This document shows positions 36,419-45,685 of a stretch of DNA of 64,000 nucleotides, one piece after another. Below the pieces are notes generated by a model. The model saw only the letters and a list, made by a program, of their open reading frames with translations, did not search any database and was not told where the DNA came from. The stretch comes from Nakamurella multipartita DSM 44233 (lineage in GTDB: Bacteria > Actinomycetota > Actinomycetes > Mycobacteriales > Nakamurellaceae): assembly GCF_000024365.1 (NCBI RefSeq), contig NC_013235.1, forward strand, positions 310,001 through 374,000, given 5' to 3'. Each line of letters opens with the position of its first letter. Within the stretch, counting starts at the first letter, position 1. The position numbers were made by a program, and so were the translations under genes.

Positions 36419-36997
36419 TCAGTCGTGGTCGGCCGCGGCCGCCAGCCGGGCCACCGCCGCGGCCAGGGTGCGGGCGCGAGCGGCGGGCGTGCGGGCCTTG
36501 GCCAGGGCCAGGATCACCAGGTACCGGTCGGTCCGGCTCAGCGCATCAAAGGCGCTTTGCGCGGGCGGATTCTCGGCGAGGGCGGCGATCAGATCGGGTG
36601 GTGGTTCGGCGGTGCGCTGGCGCTCGTAGGCGGCCGCCCAGCGGCCGTCGGCCTTGGCCGCGTCGATCTGGGCGAGGCCGGGTGGCCGCATCCGGCCGGC
36701 GGCGATCAACACCTCCACCTTGCCCACGTTGACCTGCGACCAGGCGCTGCGTGGTCGTCGGGGGCAGTAGCGTTGCCGGAACGAGGTCGCATCGTGGGCG
36801 CGGCGTTGGCCGTCGATCCAACCCCAGCACAGCGCCACGTCCAGCGCGTCGGCGATGTCGATCAGCGGCGCCCCGGATCCCCGGCGGGCGATTCTCAGCC
36901 AGGCCTCCCGGGCCTGATCGTGGTTGGCTGACAGCCACCGCTCCCAGGCCTCGGCGTCGGGCAACTCCAGCACGGCCGTGGCATCGGGGGCGGGCAT
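36419..36997 (-). CDS. YdeI/OmpD-associated family protein
   Basis: 192 residues. The pattern ELPDAEAWERWLSANHDQAR...WLRIAR, ALDVALCWGWIDGQRRAHDA, SFRQRYCPRRPRSAWSQVNV and the C-terminal helix-rich tail (LSRTDRYLVILALAKARTPA) match the YdeI/OmpD-associated domain. The role is poorly known; members have been linked to resistance to antimicrobial peptides. It stands alone between two plus-strand genes. Confidence 0.88.
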   Translation of the reverse strand: MPAPDATAVLELPDAEAWERWLSANHDQAREAWLRIARRGSGAPLIDIADALDVALCWGWIDGQRRAHDATSFRQRYCPRRPRSAWSQVNVGKVEVLIAAGRMRPPGLAQIDAAKADGRWAAAYERQRTAEPPPDLIAALAENPPAQSAFDALSRTDRYLVILALAKARTPAARARTLAAAVARLAAAADHD

Positions 36998-37061
36998 CCT
37001 GGCATGACATCACAGTCGCGGCGCGCCGGGAGCGGGACGGGCGGCGGAAAAGGAGTCCTCG

Positions 37062-38207
37062 ATGCGACGCGTGATCTTCGATCAGGACCATGACGACTAC
37101 CGGCAGGCGATCACCGAGTGCTTGACCCGGGTCGTGGTGCCGCACCACGAGCAGTGGGAGCGCGACGGAATCGTGCCCCGCAGCCTGTTCGGTGACCTCG
37201 GCGAGCTGGGCGTTTTCGGCTTCGGGGTGCCGGAGGAGTACGGCGGCGCGGGCATCAGCGACTTCCGGTACAACATGATCTTGATGGAGCAGGCGCACCG
37301 GCTGGGGGTCGCGCCGGCGGTGCTCGGACCCGCTCTGCAGGCGGACATCTGCCTGCCCTACTTCGTCACCGGCACCCCCGAACAACGGGCCCGGTGGTTG
37401 CCGGGGATCGTCGCCGGCACGTCGATCACGGCGGTCGCGATGACCGAACCGGGCACCGGGTCGGACCTGTCGGGCATCGCCACCAAGGCGGTGCGCGACG
37501 GCGACCACTACGTGCTGGACGGGTCGAAGACGTTCATCACCAACGGGATCAACGCCGACCTGGTGATCGTCGCGGTGCGCACCGGCGGGCACGCCCACCG
37601 CGGGCTGAGTCTGATCGTGGTCGAACGCGGGACGCCCGGGTTCGAGCGGGGACGCAAGCTGGCCAAGGTCGGGCTGCACGCGCAGGACACCGCCGAGCTG
37701 TCCTTCGCCGGGGCCCGGGTGCCGGCGGCAAACCTGTTGGGGGGCGAGGGTTCCGGATTCACCCAGCTCACCGCCAACCTGACCCAGGAGCGGCTGTCGG
37801 TCGCGGTCGGGGCGGTCGCCGCGGCGGCCACCGCGCTGGACCGGACCATCGACCACGTCCGCACCCGCACCGCCTTCGGGGCGCCGATCGGCGCCCTGCA
37901 ACACATCAGGTTCCAGATCGCCGAGCTGGCCACCGAGATCGACATCGCCCAGCAGTACGTCGACCGCTGCGTGACCGAGCACAACCAGGGCGTGCTGGGT
38001 CCGGTCGACGCGGCCAAGGCCAAATGGTGGACCACCGAGATGCAGTGGCGGGTGCTGGACGCCTGCGTGCAGCTGCACGGCGGCATGGGGTACATGACCG
38101 AGCACCCGATCGCCCGGGCGTGGGCCGATGCCCGGGTGCAGCGGATCTACGCCGGCACCACCGAGATCATGAAGGACCTGATCGGCCGGTCGATGAAACT
38201 CGGCTAA
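37062..38207 (+). CDS. Acyl-CoA dehydrogenase
   Basis: 381 residues. FAD flavoenzyme with the conserved blocks AMTEPGTGSDLSGIATKAVR, VDGSKTFITNG-like DGSKTFITNGINAD, FGAPIGALQHIRFQIAE and the C-terminal QLHGGMGYMTEHPIARAWAD...RIYAGTTEIMKDLIGRS. It oxidises an acyl-CoA to the enoyl-CoA; the catalytic base, usually a Glu, is likely the one in AGTTEI. Chain-length preference cannot be judged. The start has GGAG 9 bases upstream. It is a single gene, converging on the CDP-alcohol phosphotransferase fusion. Confidence 0.93.
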   Translation: MRRVIFDQDHDDYRQAITECLTRVVVPHHEQWERDGIVPRSLFGDLGELGVFGFGVPEEYGGAGISDFRYNMILMEQAHRLGVAPAVLGPALQADICLPYFVTGTPEQRARWLPGIVAGTSITAVAMTEPGTGSDLSGIATKAVRDGDHYVLDGSKTFITNGINADLVIVAVRTGGHAHRGLSLIVVERGTPGFERGRKLAKVGLHAQDTAELSFAGARVPAANLLGGEGSGFTQLTANLTQERLSVAVGAVAAAATALDRTIDHVRTRTAFGAPIGALQHIRFQIAELATEIDIAQQYVDRCVTEHNQGVLGPVDAAKAKWWTTEMQWRVLDACVQLHGGMGYMTEHPIARAWADARVQRIYAGTTEIMKDLIGRSMKLG

Positions 38208-38225
38208 CCCGGATCGGCCGCGCGG

Positions 38226-40580
38226 CTACGCGAAGGCGCGCAGGAAGCGGTCGCCGAACTCGTCCATCCGCCAGACCGGCGCCTGCGGATCGGGGTGCAG
38301 TCCGGGCTGCCAGCCCCACGGGGCGATGGCGTCGAGCACGGCGGGGTCCTTGCTGATGATCGTCACCGGGACGTCGCGCCCGGCGTCGGCGCCGCTGACG
38401 ATGCTCGCCGGCTGATGATCGCCGAGCACCACCAGGACCAGGTCGTCGTCGCCGTAGGTCAGCACGAACGAGATCAGCGCGGACAGGCTGTACTCGATGG
38501 TGGCGCCGTAGGCGGCCCGGACCCGATCCCCGCTCGCCCACACCTGATCCACCGACGGCGAGCGCTCGGGCATCCCGGTGAACACGGTGCCGTCGCCGAC
38601 CCGGGCCCAGTCGACCAGCTCGGGCAGCGGAGCCCAGGGCGAATGGCTGGTGAGCAGGTCGATCTCGGCCATCACCGGGGCGCGGTCGGTGGGGGCCAGC
38701 TCGGTCCGCGCGAAGTGGGCCAGGGTGTACTGATCCGGCGGCGCACCGAACGCGAAGGGCGGGCCGCGGTAGCCGACGGTGCGCGCGTCGTCAATCCGGT
38801 CCGGGCCGTAGAAGCGCTGCCCCTCGGGCCAGTCACGGGTGTTGGCCGGCACGTTGAGCACGGTGCGCCAGCCCGCGTCGCGGAACGTCGAAATCAGGGT
38901 CGCCCGGGGAGTGGCCGTCAACTGGTCGTAGCGCGCCTGGTTGTTCACCCACAATCCCGACTCCAGGGTGGAATGGGCCAGCCAGCTGATGCCGCCGAAG
39001 GTGGGGGAGGTCAGGAACGCGCTGCGGCCGCCGAACCCGGCGGCGGTGAGTTGCCGGGTGCCGTTGTTAAGCACGGCGTCGACACCGGGGGAGATCGCCG
39101 GATCCTGCACCGCCACCCGCCCGTAGCTCTCCACGAACGCGATCACCACGTCCTTGCCGGCCAGCCCGGTCAGCGCGGACGGCGGCAAGGTGGGCCGGGC
39201 CAGCTGCTCGGCGAAGTCCTCCCGGTCGGCCAGCCCGGCCCGCACGGTGCTCAACTCCTGGTACGCGGTCTCGGCCGCTTCGGCGGCGGCCAGCGGAGCG
39301 CCCGGGGCCACCTGCAGGCCCACGGTGGCGGCGACCAGCCAGATGACGCCGAACGCGCCGACGAAGCGGTAGGTCAGCGCCCGGTCCCGGCCGGCCACCC
39401 GGACCAGCCGGCGCACGGCCAGCGGCAGCAGCACCAACAATCCGACGATGAGCACCGCGGTGGCGATGCCGACGGCCGTCCCGGCAGCGTCACCGAGCGA
39501 ACCGCCCAGGAGCTCGACGAACGAGCGTGCGTAGCTCCAGTCGGACAGCAGGTTGAACGGCCGGTCGAGGGCGGCCAGGAAGCCGATGTCGAGCAGTTTG
39601 ATAACGGTCAGCACACCGAGCAGGACGCCGCCGAGCACGGCGACCACCTGACCCGCGCGCCGCGGCAGGGTGAGCACCAGGGCCACCATGATCAGCGCTT
39701 CCAGCGGGATCCGCAGGAACGCCGTGACGTCGAGCTGGCTGGGGTCGCTCGGACCGACCAGGCCGAACCAGACGAGCCCGACCGCCACGGCGGTGGTCAG
39801 CCCGGCCAGCACCCGGCGGGTCGGCGACACCGCCCGCGCGGACGCCGCTCCCTCCGCGGATCGGTCGGGGCGGGCATGACGGAACAGCCACCACACCTGG
39901 CGGCCGAACGATTCGACCAGCAGGCCCAGGGCGGCCAGCACCGCCACGGCCAGCACCGGCGTCGGCAGCAGACCGGCCATCGTCACGGTCAGCACGATGC
40001 CCTGGATCGCGGCCACGACCTTGGCCCAGTACCGCGGCGGCGCCGGGCGGTCCAACCACGGCCACCGCCAGGTCGCCGCCACGAACAGGTAGCGGGCCGC
40101 GCCGATCAGCAGCACCCAGCTGCCCAGCAACCGCACGTCATAGACCGCGAGCACCAGCAGCAGGAACGAGTCGACCTCCATGTCGAACCGCGCGCCGGCC
40201 GGGGTGACCGTGCCGGTTCGCCGGGCGACCCGGCCGTCCACCGCGTCCAGGGCCAACGCGACCGTGGCCAGCGCGACCATCATCGAGACCGGAGCCGGCC
40301 CGGAGATCGAGTCGGCGACCAGGGCGGTCAGACCGCCGACGAGGACCGCCCGGGTCAGCGTCACCGCATCCGCAGGGCCGAGGTGACCGCGGCCCGTTCG
40401 CCACACCGCCCGGATCAGCAACCCGGTCAAGGTCAGCCCGTAGCCGACCCCCACCACCCAGCCGGGGGTGCGCAGCCCGACGGTGCCGGCCAGGGCACCC
40501 AGCACCAGCAGTACCCCGACCAGCCCCGCGACGGCCTGGATGACCAGCAGCCGGGGCGGGTGACGGCGAACCGTTGGCAT
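38226..40580 (-). CDS. Fusion of CDP-alcohol phosphotransferase with sulfatase/LTA-synthase-like domain
   Basis: 784 residues. The N-terminal 200 residues are a membrane CDP-alcohol phosphatidyltransferase with the full signature D-x2-D-G-x2-A-R-x8-G-x3-D-x3-D (LDAVDGRVARRTG and GARFDMEVD). A membrane region with about six further helices follows (residues 280-470). The extracellular C-terminus (residues 500-784) resembles sulfatase/phosphoglycerol transferase domains: VVIAFVESYG near the metal/nucleophile site, EIDLLTSHSPWAPLPE and VVLGDHQPASIV. Together this suggests one polypeptide that makes a phospholipid-type precursor and then transfers a head group outside the cell. In known genomes these are usually separate genes. 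The start is the ATG at 40580. Confidence 0.85.
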   Translation of the reverse strand: MPTVRRHPPRLLVIQAVAGLVGVLLVLGALAGTVGLRTPGWVVGVGYGLTLTGLLIRAVWRTGRGHLGPADAVTLTRAVLVGGLTALVADSISGPAPVSMMVALATVALALDAVDGRVARRTGTVTPAGARFDMEVDSFLLLVLAVYDVRLLGSWVLLIGAARYLFVAATWRWPWLDRPAPPRYWAKVVAAIQGIVLTVTMAGLLPTPVLAVAVLAALGLLVESFGRQVWWLFRHARPDRSAEGAASARAVSPTRRVLAGLTTAVAVGLVWFGLVGPSDPSQLDVTAFLRIPLEALIMVALVLTLPRRAGQVVAVLGGVLLGVLTVIKLLDIGFLAALDRPFNLLSDWSYARSFVELLGGSLGDAAGTAVGIATAVLIVGLLVLLPLAVRRLVRVAGRDRALTYRFVGAFGVIWLVAATVGLQVAPGAPLAAAEAAETAYQELSTVRAGLADREDFAEQLARPTLPPSALTGLAGKDVVIAFVESYGRVAVQDPAISPGVDAVLNNGTRQLTAAGFGGRSAFLTSPTFGGISWLAHSTLESGLWVNNQARYDQLTATPRATLISTFRDAGWRTVLNVPANTRDWPEGQRFYGPDRIDDARTVGYRGPPFAFGAPPDQYTLAHFARTELAPTDRAPVMAEIDLLTSHSPWAPLPELVDWARVGDGTVFTGMPERSPSVDQVWASGDRVRAAYGATIEYSLSALISFVLTYGDDDLVLVVLGDHQPASIVSGADAGRDVPVTIISKDPAVLDAIAPWGWQPGLHPDPQAPVWRMDEFGDRFLRAFA

Positions 40581-40754
40581 CCCATCTCCGTATCTACCCA
40601 TGGATCGATCGCCCGGTGGGACCGGCGCCCGCCGGGACCGGATGGCTACCACCTACCGTGACGGATACGTCGCCGCGGGCCGATCGGTTCGCCGGCCGGA
40701 TGCGTCGCGCCGGATTCGCAGCCGGGTGATACGCAGCAGGAAGGGGACGTTCGA

Positions 40755-41744
40755 ATGGTTGGCCCGACCGAGCCCGGCGCCGCCTTCTGGGTGCGTGCCC
40801 CGGGCGTCGGCGAGATCCGGCCCGGCCCCCGGCCCGAGCCCGAAGCGGGCCAGGTCCGGGTCCGCACCCTGCGCAGCGGGATCAGCCGGGGAACCGAGAC
40901 GTTGGTGTTCACCGGGTCGGTACCGCCGAGCCAGTACCAGGCGATGCGGGCACCGTTCCAGGAAGGGGATTTCCCCGGACCGGTCAAGTACGGCTACCTC
41001 AACGTGGGGGTCGTCGAGTCCGGCCCGGCCGACCTGCGTGGGCGGACGGTGTTCTGCCTGTACCCGCATCAACGCGAGTACGTGGTCCCGGCGTCGGCGG
41101 TGACCCCGGTGCCCGACGGGGTGCCACCGGCCCGGGCCGTGCTGGCCGGCACGGTGGAGACCGCGGTCAACGCCTGCTGGGATGCGCGGCCGCTGGTCGG
41201 CGACCGGATCACCGTGGTCGGTGCCGGCATGGTCGGTGGCAGCCTGGCCCGGGTGCTGGCCGGGCTGCCGGGTGCGCGCGTCACCCTGGTCGACCTGAAC
41301 CCGGCTCGGGCCGAGCTGGCGGCCGCCCTCGGTGTCGACTTCGCCGCCCCGGAGCGGGCGCCCGACGGCCAGGACCTGGTCTTTCACACCAGCGCCAGCT
41401 CTGACGGGCTGGCCCTGGCGCTGCGCCTGCTGCGTCCGGAGGGGGAGGTGATCGACCTGTCCTGGTACGGCACCACCCCGGTCCGGCTGCCGCTCGGCGA
41501 GGCCTTCCACTCCGGCCGGCTCAGCATCCGGGCCAGTCAGGTGGGCGCGGTCGCCCCGGCCCGCCGCGGTCACCGGAGCATGGGCGAGCGCCTGGCCCTG
41601 GCCCTGGAGCTGCTCCGGGACCAGGCGTTCGACGCGTTGCTGTCCGGGGAATCGACATTCGAGGATCTGCCGCGGGTGCTGCCCGCGTTGGTCGGCGGCC
41701 AGCTGCCGGCGCTTTGTCACGTCATCACCTACGACGAGAGGTAG
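40755..41744 (+). CDS. MDR-family dehydrogenase, first gene of a biosynthetic operon
   Basis: 329 residues. MDR-superfamily dehydrogenase with SGISRGTETLVFTG in the N-terminal part and the nucleotide-binding loop VVGAGMVGGSLARVL. It lacks the cysteines that hold structural zinc. Sugar or polyol dehydrogenases with SRGTE are typical of this group. AAGGGGA lies 7 bases before the ATG at 40755. It opens a six-gene operon in which all later junctions are 6 bp apart or overlap. A role in oxidising the product of the operon is inferred. Confidence 0.87.
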   Translation: MVGPTEPGAAFWVRAPGVGEIRPGPRPEPEAGQVRVRTLRSGISRGTETLVFTGSVPPSQYQAMRAPFQEGDFPGPVKYGYLNVGVVESGPADLRGRTVFCLYPHQREYVVPASAVTPVPDGVPPARAVLAGTVETAVNACWDARPLVGDRITVVGAGMVGGSLARVLAGLPGARVTLVDLNPARAELAAALGVDFAAPERAPDGQDLVFHTSASSDGLALALRLLRPEGEVIDLSWYGTTPVRLPLGEAFHSGRLSIRASQVGAVAPARRGHRSMGERLALALELLRDQAFDALLSGESTFEDLPRVLPALVGGQLPALCHVITYDER

Positions 41745-41750
41745 GAATCG

Positions 41751-42158
41751 GTGTTCACGGTCACCGTCCGCGACCACATGATGATCGCGCACAGCCTGCG
41801 CGGTGAGGTCTTCGGGCCGGCCCAGCGCCTGCACGGCGCCACTTTCGTGGTGGACGCCGCATTCGCCGGCCGGGCCCTGAGCCCGGACGACATCGTGGTC
41901 GACATCGGGCTGGCCGCGGACGAACTGCGCGCCGTGGTGGACGACTTCCGCTACCGCAACCTGGACGACGACGAGGCCTTCGCCGGCCGCAATACCACCA
42001 CCGAGGTGCTGGCCCGAGCGATCGCCGACCGGTTGGCCGACCGGGTGCACGCCGAGGCGTTCGGGCCGTCCGGGCGGGGCCTGTGCCGGCTGACCGTGAC
42101 CCTGCACGAATCGCACATCGCCTGGGCCAGCTACGAGCGTGAGCTGTGGCCGGGGTGA
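41751..42158 (+). CDS. 6-pyruvoyltetrahydropterin synthase-like protein (PTPS/QueD family)
   Basis: 135 residues from a GTG at 41751. The T-fold shows [69 protein letters not shown] and the C-terminal [17 protein letters not shown]. Compared with QueD/PTPS, the third zinc histidine (HGH) is replaced (LHGAT), and no cysteine is present at the usual catalytic position. It therefore may act on a related but different substrate. It follows the MDR gene by 6 bp and overlaps the glycosyltransferase gene by 13 bp. Confidence 0.85.
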   Translation: MFTVTVRDHMMIAHSLRGEVFGPAQRLHGATFVVDAAFAGRALSPDDIVVDIGLAADELRAVVDDFRYRNLDDDEAFAGRNTTTEVLARAIADRLADRVHAEAFGPSGRGLCRLTVTLHESHIAWASYERELWPG

Positions 42159-43177
42159 CGCGGGCGGTGGTCGCCCTGGTCCCGGCCGGTCTGGACGACC
42201 CGGCCCGGCCCAGCGGCGGGAACACCTACGACCGCCGGGTGCTCGACGGGTTGACCCGAACCGGCTGGCAGGTCGACGAGCGACCGGTGCCGGGTGGTTG
42301 GCCGGAGCCGGACGAGCCCGACCTGGCCGGCCTGGACCGGGTGCTGGCCGACCTGCCGGACCGGGCGGTGGTGCTGGTGGACGGGCTGATCGCGTCGGCC
42401 GCGGCGCCGGTGCTGGTGGCCGCGGCGGGCCGGGTGCGGCTGGTCGTTCTCGTGCACATGCCGCTGGGCACCGATCAGGAGCGGCTCGTGCTCGAGCGCA
42501 GCCGGCGGGTGATCACCACCAGCCGGTGGACCCGGGAGTGGCTGGTCGCGCGCCACGGGCTGGACCCGGAGCGGATCCAGGTCGCTTCGCCCGGGGTGGA
42601 TCCGGCCCCGCCGGCCGCCGGCTCGGCCGGCGGTCGCCGGTTGCTCGCGGTGGGCGTGATCGCCCCGCACAAGGGACAGGACCTCCTGGTCGACGCCCTG
42701 GCCACGCTGCCCGACCTGGACTGGTCGTGCACCGTCGTCGGCGCGCTGGACGTCGCGCCCGACTTCGCCGCGCGGGTGCGCGCCGCCGGCTCGCCCCGCA
42801 TCCGCTTCCGGGGCCCGTTGACCGGCCCGGACCTGGCCGCCGCGTACGCCCACGCCGACCTGCTGGTGCTGCCGTCCCGGGCCGAGACCTACGGCATGGT
42901 GATCGGTGACGCGCTCGCCCGGGCGATCCCGGTGCTGGCGACCCGGGTCGGTGGGGTGCCGGAGGCCCTCGGGGCCGGCGACGGGTCCGGCCGGCCGGGC
43001 ATGCTGGTGGCCGCGGACGACCCGGCCGCGCTGGCCGCGGCGTTGCGGGACTGGCTGGGCGACCCGGCGCGCCGGCAGGAGTGGCGCCGAGCGGCGGCCG
43101 CGCGTCGGAGCACGCTGACCGGCTGGCCGGTCACCGCCGAGCGGGTGTCCCGGACGCTGCTGGCGGCGGGTCGATGA
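42146..43177 (+). CDS. Glycosyltransferase family 4
   Basis: 343 residues from a GTG at 42146. GT-B fold with [60 protein letters not shown] and [20 protein letters not shown], where the acidic ExxxxG-type site ([13 protein letters not shown]) contacts the sugar nucleotide. It would transfer a sugar to a product of the operon. It overlaps PTPS upstream and shares ATGA with the membrane protein downstream. Confidence 0.9.
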   Translation: MAGVTRAVVALVPAGLDDPARPSGGNTYDRRVLDGLTRTGWQVDERPVPGGWPEPDEPDLAGLDRVLADLPDRAVVLVDGLIASAAAPVLVAAAGRVRLVVLVHMPLGTDQERLVLERSRRVITTSRWTREWLVARHGLDPERIQVASPGVDPAPPAAGSAGGRRLLAVGVIAPHKGQDLLVDALATLPDLDWSCTVVGALDVAPDFAARVRAAGSPRIRFRGPLTGPDLAAAYAHADLLVLPSRAETYGMVIGDALARAIPVLATRVGGVPEALGAGDGSGRPGMLVAADDPAALAAALRDWLGDPARRQEWRRAAAARRSTLTGWPVTAERVSRTLLAAGR

Positions 43178-44205
43178 CGATCGCCCCGCCCCCGCCCCCG
43201 CCCCCGTCCCCGCTGCCGGTCGCCGACCGTCGCCGTCCCGATCGGGCGCGCTGGTGGCCTCGCCTGCAGCTGCTCGGCGGGGCCCTGGTGGTGGTCATCG
43301 TCCTGCGGCAGCTGGGCACGGGCCCATTCCTGGCCGGCCTGGCCGCGCTGACCGTCCCGGCCGTGCTGGCCGCGATGGTGATCGGCGCGGTGACCACGGT
43401 GGCCTGCGCGTGGCGGTGGCGAATCGTCGCCGAACGGCTGGGTCTGCGCCTGCGGTGGGGGCCGGCGATCGCCGCCTACTACGGCTCCCAGTTCCTCAAC
43501 TCGACCCTGCCCGGCGGGGTGCTCGGCGACGTGGACCGGGCCGTCCGGCACGGCCGGACGGTCGAGGACGTCGGGCGCGGGGCTCGGGCGGTCGCCGGTG
43601 AACGCGCGGCCGGCCCGCTGGTGCATGTCGGCCTGACCGTGCTGGTGGTGGCGCTGGTGCCGGGGCCGGCGCTGTCCTGGTTGCTGGGCCCGGTGATCCT
43701 GCTCGGCGGGCTGCTGATCGTCGCCGGTGCGGTGCTGCTGATCGCGCGGGGGACGAGCCGTTGGTCCCGGCTGGCCGGCGTGGTGGCGGCCGATCTGCGG
43801 ACCGGTGTGTTGGCCCGGGAGGCCTGGCCCCGGATCCTGCTCGCCTCGGTCGTCGTGGCTGTGGGTCCGGCCGTGCTGTTCGTCATCGCGGCCCGGCTGG
43901 TCGGCGTGCCGGCCGGCGCGCTGGAGCTGGTTCCGGTGGCCATGGTCGTGCTGGCCGCGATGCTCGTGCCGATCAACGTGGGCGGCTGGGGGCCGCGAGA
44001 ATCGGTCGCGGCGGCCGTGTTCGGGGCCGCCGGCTGGGGTGCCGGGACCGGCGTCGCGGCGGCCACCGCGTTCGGCGCGCTGACCCTGATCGCCACCACC
44101 CCCGGGCTGGTCGTCCTGCTCGCCCGGCCCCTGTCCCGATCGACCCTGGCCCGATCGATCCGGACCCGATCGGCCGGGCGGACGCGGGAGGTCGGCGATG
44201 AGTGA
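43174..44205 (+). CDS. Flippase-like membrane protein (lysylphosphatidylglycerol synthase TM/UPF0104)
   Basis: 343 residues with a proline-rich N-terminus and about eight membrane helices. It carries YYGSQFLNSTLPGGVLGDVDRA and IGGWGPRE-like INVGGWGPRESVAAAVFGAA, typical of the flippase-like/LPG-synthase transmembrane family. Such proteins flip or transport lipid-linked compounds. It sits between the glycosyltransferase and reductase genes and could move a glycosylated product through the membrane. The ATG at 43174 overlaps the upstream stop. Confidence 0.87.
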   Translation: MTIAPPPPPPPSPLPVADRRRPDRARWWPRLQLLGGALVVVIVLRQLGTGPFLAGLAALTVPAVLAAMVIGAVTTVACAWRWRIVAERLGLRLRWGPAIAAYYGSQFLNSTLPGGVLGDVDRAVRHGRTVEDVGRGARAVAGERAAGPLVHVGLTVLVVALVPGPALSWLLGPVILLGGLLIVAGAVLLIARGTSRWSRLAGVVAADLRTGVLAREAWPRILLASVVVAVGPAVLFVIAARLVGVPAGALELVPVAMVVLAAMLVPINVGGWGPRESVAAAVFGAAGWGAGTGVAAATAFGALTLIATTPGLVVLLARPLSRSTLARSIRTRSAGRTREVGDE

Positions 44206-44890
44206 GCGACCCTACACCCTGCTCTCCTGCTGCACCTCGTTGGACGGTTACCTGGCCGGTGCGGGCCAGCGCCGCCTGCTGCTGTCCAACGACGCCGACT
44301 TCGACCGGGTCGACGAGGTGCGGGCCGGCTGCGACGCGATCCTGGTCGGCGCGGCCACCGTGCGCAAGGACAACCCGCGGCTGCTGGTCCGCACCGCCAC
44401 CCGGCGCGACGACCGGGTCACCCGGGGCCAGGCCCCGTCGCCGGCCAAGGTCACGCTGACCTGCGGGGCGCAGCTCGATCCGACGGCCCGGTTCTTCACC
44501 GAGGGCGAGACCGACCGGTACGTCTACTGCGCCAGTTCCGCCGTCACCCAGGCCCGCCGCAGCCTCGGCCCGCGGGCCACCGTGATCGACGGCGGCCAAC
44601 CGGTCGACCTGGCCTGGATGAGCCAGGACCTGTACGGGCGGGGCATCCGCCGCCTGATGGTCGAGGGCGGCGGGTCGGTGCACACGCAGTTCCTCACCGC
44701 CGGTCTGGCCGACGAGCTCAACCTGGTCATCGCGCCGTTCTTCGTCGGCGACCACCGGGGCCGCCGGTTCGTCGACGACGGAGACTTCCCCTTCCATCCG
44801 GGCCGCCGAGCCCGGCTGGCCGAGGTCCGGCAGATCGGGGACGTGGTGCTGCTGCGGTACGCGCTGTCCGACCGGTTCGGCGCGCCATGA
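44198..44890 (+). CDS. RibD C-terminal/dihydrofolate reductase-like protein
   Basis: 230 residues. It shows SLDGYLAGAGQRRLLLSNDA, VDEVRAGCDAILVGAATVRK, DNPRLLVRT and the RibD motif LMVEGGGSVHTQFLTAGLAD. RibD-like enzymes reduce pyrimidine- or pterin-type rings with NADPH, which fits the PTPS-like gene. It overlaps the flippase-like gene by 8 bp and the FkbM gene by 4 bp. Whether it acts on a pterin, a deazapurine or a ribityl compound is unknown. Confidence 0.9.
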   Translation: MSERPYTLLSCCTSLDGYLAGAGQRRLLLSNDADFDRVDEVRAGCDAILVGAATVRKDNPRLLVRTATRRDDRVTRGQAPSPAKVTLTCGAQLDPTARFFTEGETDRYVYCASSAVTQARRSLGPRATVIDGGQPVDLAWMSQDLYGRGIRRLMVEGGGSVHTQFLTAGLADELNLVIAPFFVGDHRGRRFVDDGDFPFHPGRRARLAEVRQIGDVVLLRYALSDRFGAP

Positions 44891-45684
44891 CCCGCGGGCG
44901 CCGGTGGGCGCAGGGGCGGGACGCGGCCGTCCGGGCGTGGGGGATCGGCCGGTCGCTGGCGATCTACCACGGCATTCCCGGGCGACGGGCCCGGCTGACC
45001 CGGTTCTACCGGCAGTTCCTGGACCCGGGCGACGTGGCGTTCGACATCGGCGCGCACGTGGGCAGCCGGGTCCGGGCCTGGCGGCGGCTGGGCGTGCGGG
45101 TGATCGCGGTGGAGCCGCAGCCGGACTGCCTGCGCGTGTTGCGGGTGCTCTACGGCCGCGATCCCCGGGTGACGATCGTGCCCGAGGCCGTGGGCGCCCG
45201 GCCGGGCCAGGCTCGACTGGCGGTCTCCACGGCCTCGCCGACGGTGTCCTCGATGGCCCCCGAGTGGATCGACGAGGTCACCCGCGACCCGTTGTTCGCG
45301 CGGGTGCACTGGGACCGGTCCGTGCCGGTGTCGGTCACCACCCTGGACGAGTTGGCCGCCCGGTACGGCGAGCCGGCGTTCGTCAAGATCGACGTCGAGG
45401 GCTTCGAGACGGCGGTGCTGGCGGGGCTGTCCCGTCCACCGCGGGCCCTGTCCTTCGAGTACCTGCCGGCCGCGCACGATCAGGCCGGGGCCGCCCTTGA
45501 CCTGGTCGACCGGCTGGGGAACTACCGGTACAACTACTCGCCGGTCGAGACGATGCGCTTGGCCGCCGACAGCTGGCTGGACGCCGACGGTCTGCGCCGG
45601 CTGCTGGACCGGTTCCGGCCGGCCGGTCGCTCGGGCGATGTGTATGCGCGGCTGGTGGGTCCGGCGGTCGAGGCCGGCTCGTAG
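44887..45684 (+). CDS. FkbM-family SAM-dependent methyltransferase
   Basis: 265 residues. The SAM site is DVAFDIGAHVGSRVRAWRRL, followed by VIAVEPQPDCLRVL and the FkbM block FVKIDVEGFETAVLAGLSRP. FkbM enzymes O-methylate sugars and natural products. It ends the operon; the next gene converges with 1 bp between the stops. In the operon model it would methylate the sugar or the ring compound. Confidence 0.9.
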   Translation: MTRGRRWAQGRDAAVRAWGIGRSLAIYHGIPGRRARLTRFYRQFLDPGDVAFDIGAHVGSRVRAWRRLGVRVIAVEPQPDCLRVLRVLYGRDPRVTIVPEAVGARPGQARLAVSTASPTVSSMAPEWIDEVTRDPLFARVHWDRSVPVSVTTLDELAARYGEPAFVKIDVEGFETAVLAGLSRPPRALSFEYLPAAHDQAGAALDLVDRLGNYRYNYSPVETMRLAADSWLDADGLRRLLDRFRPAGRSGDVYARLVGPAVEAGS

Positions 45685-45685
45685 G

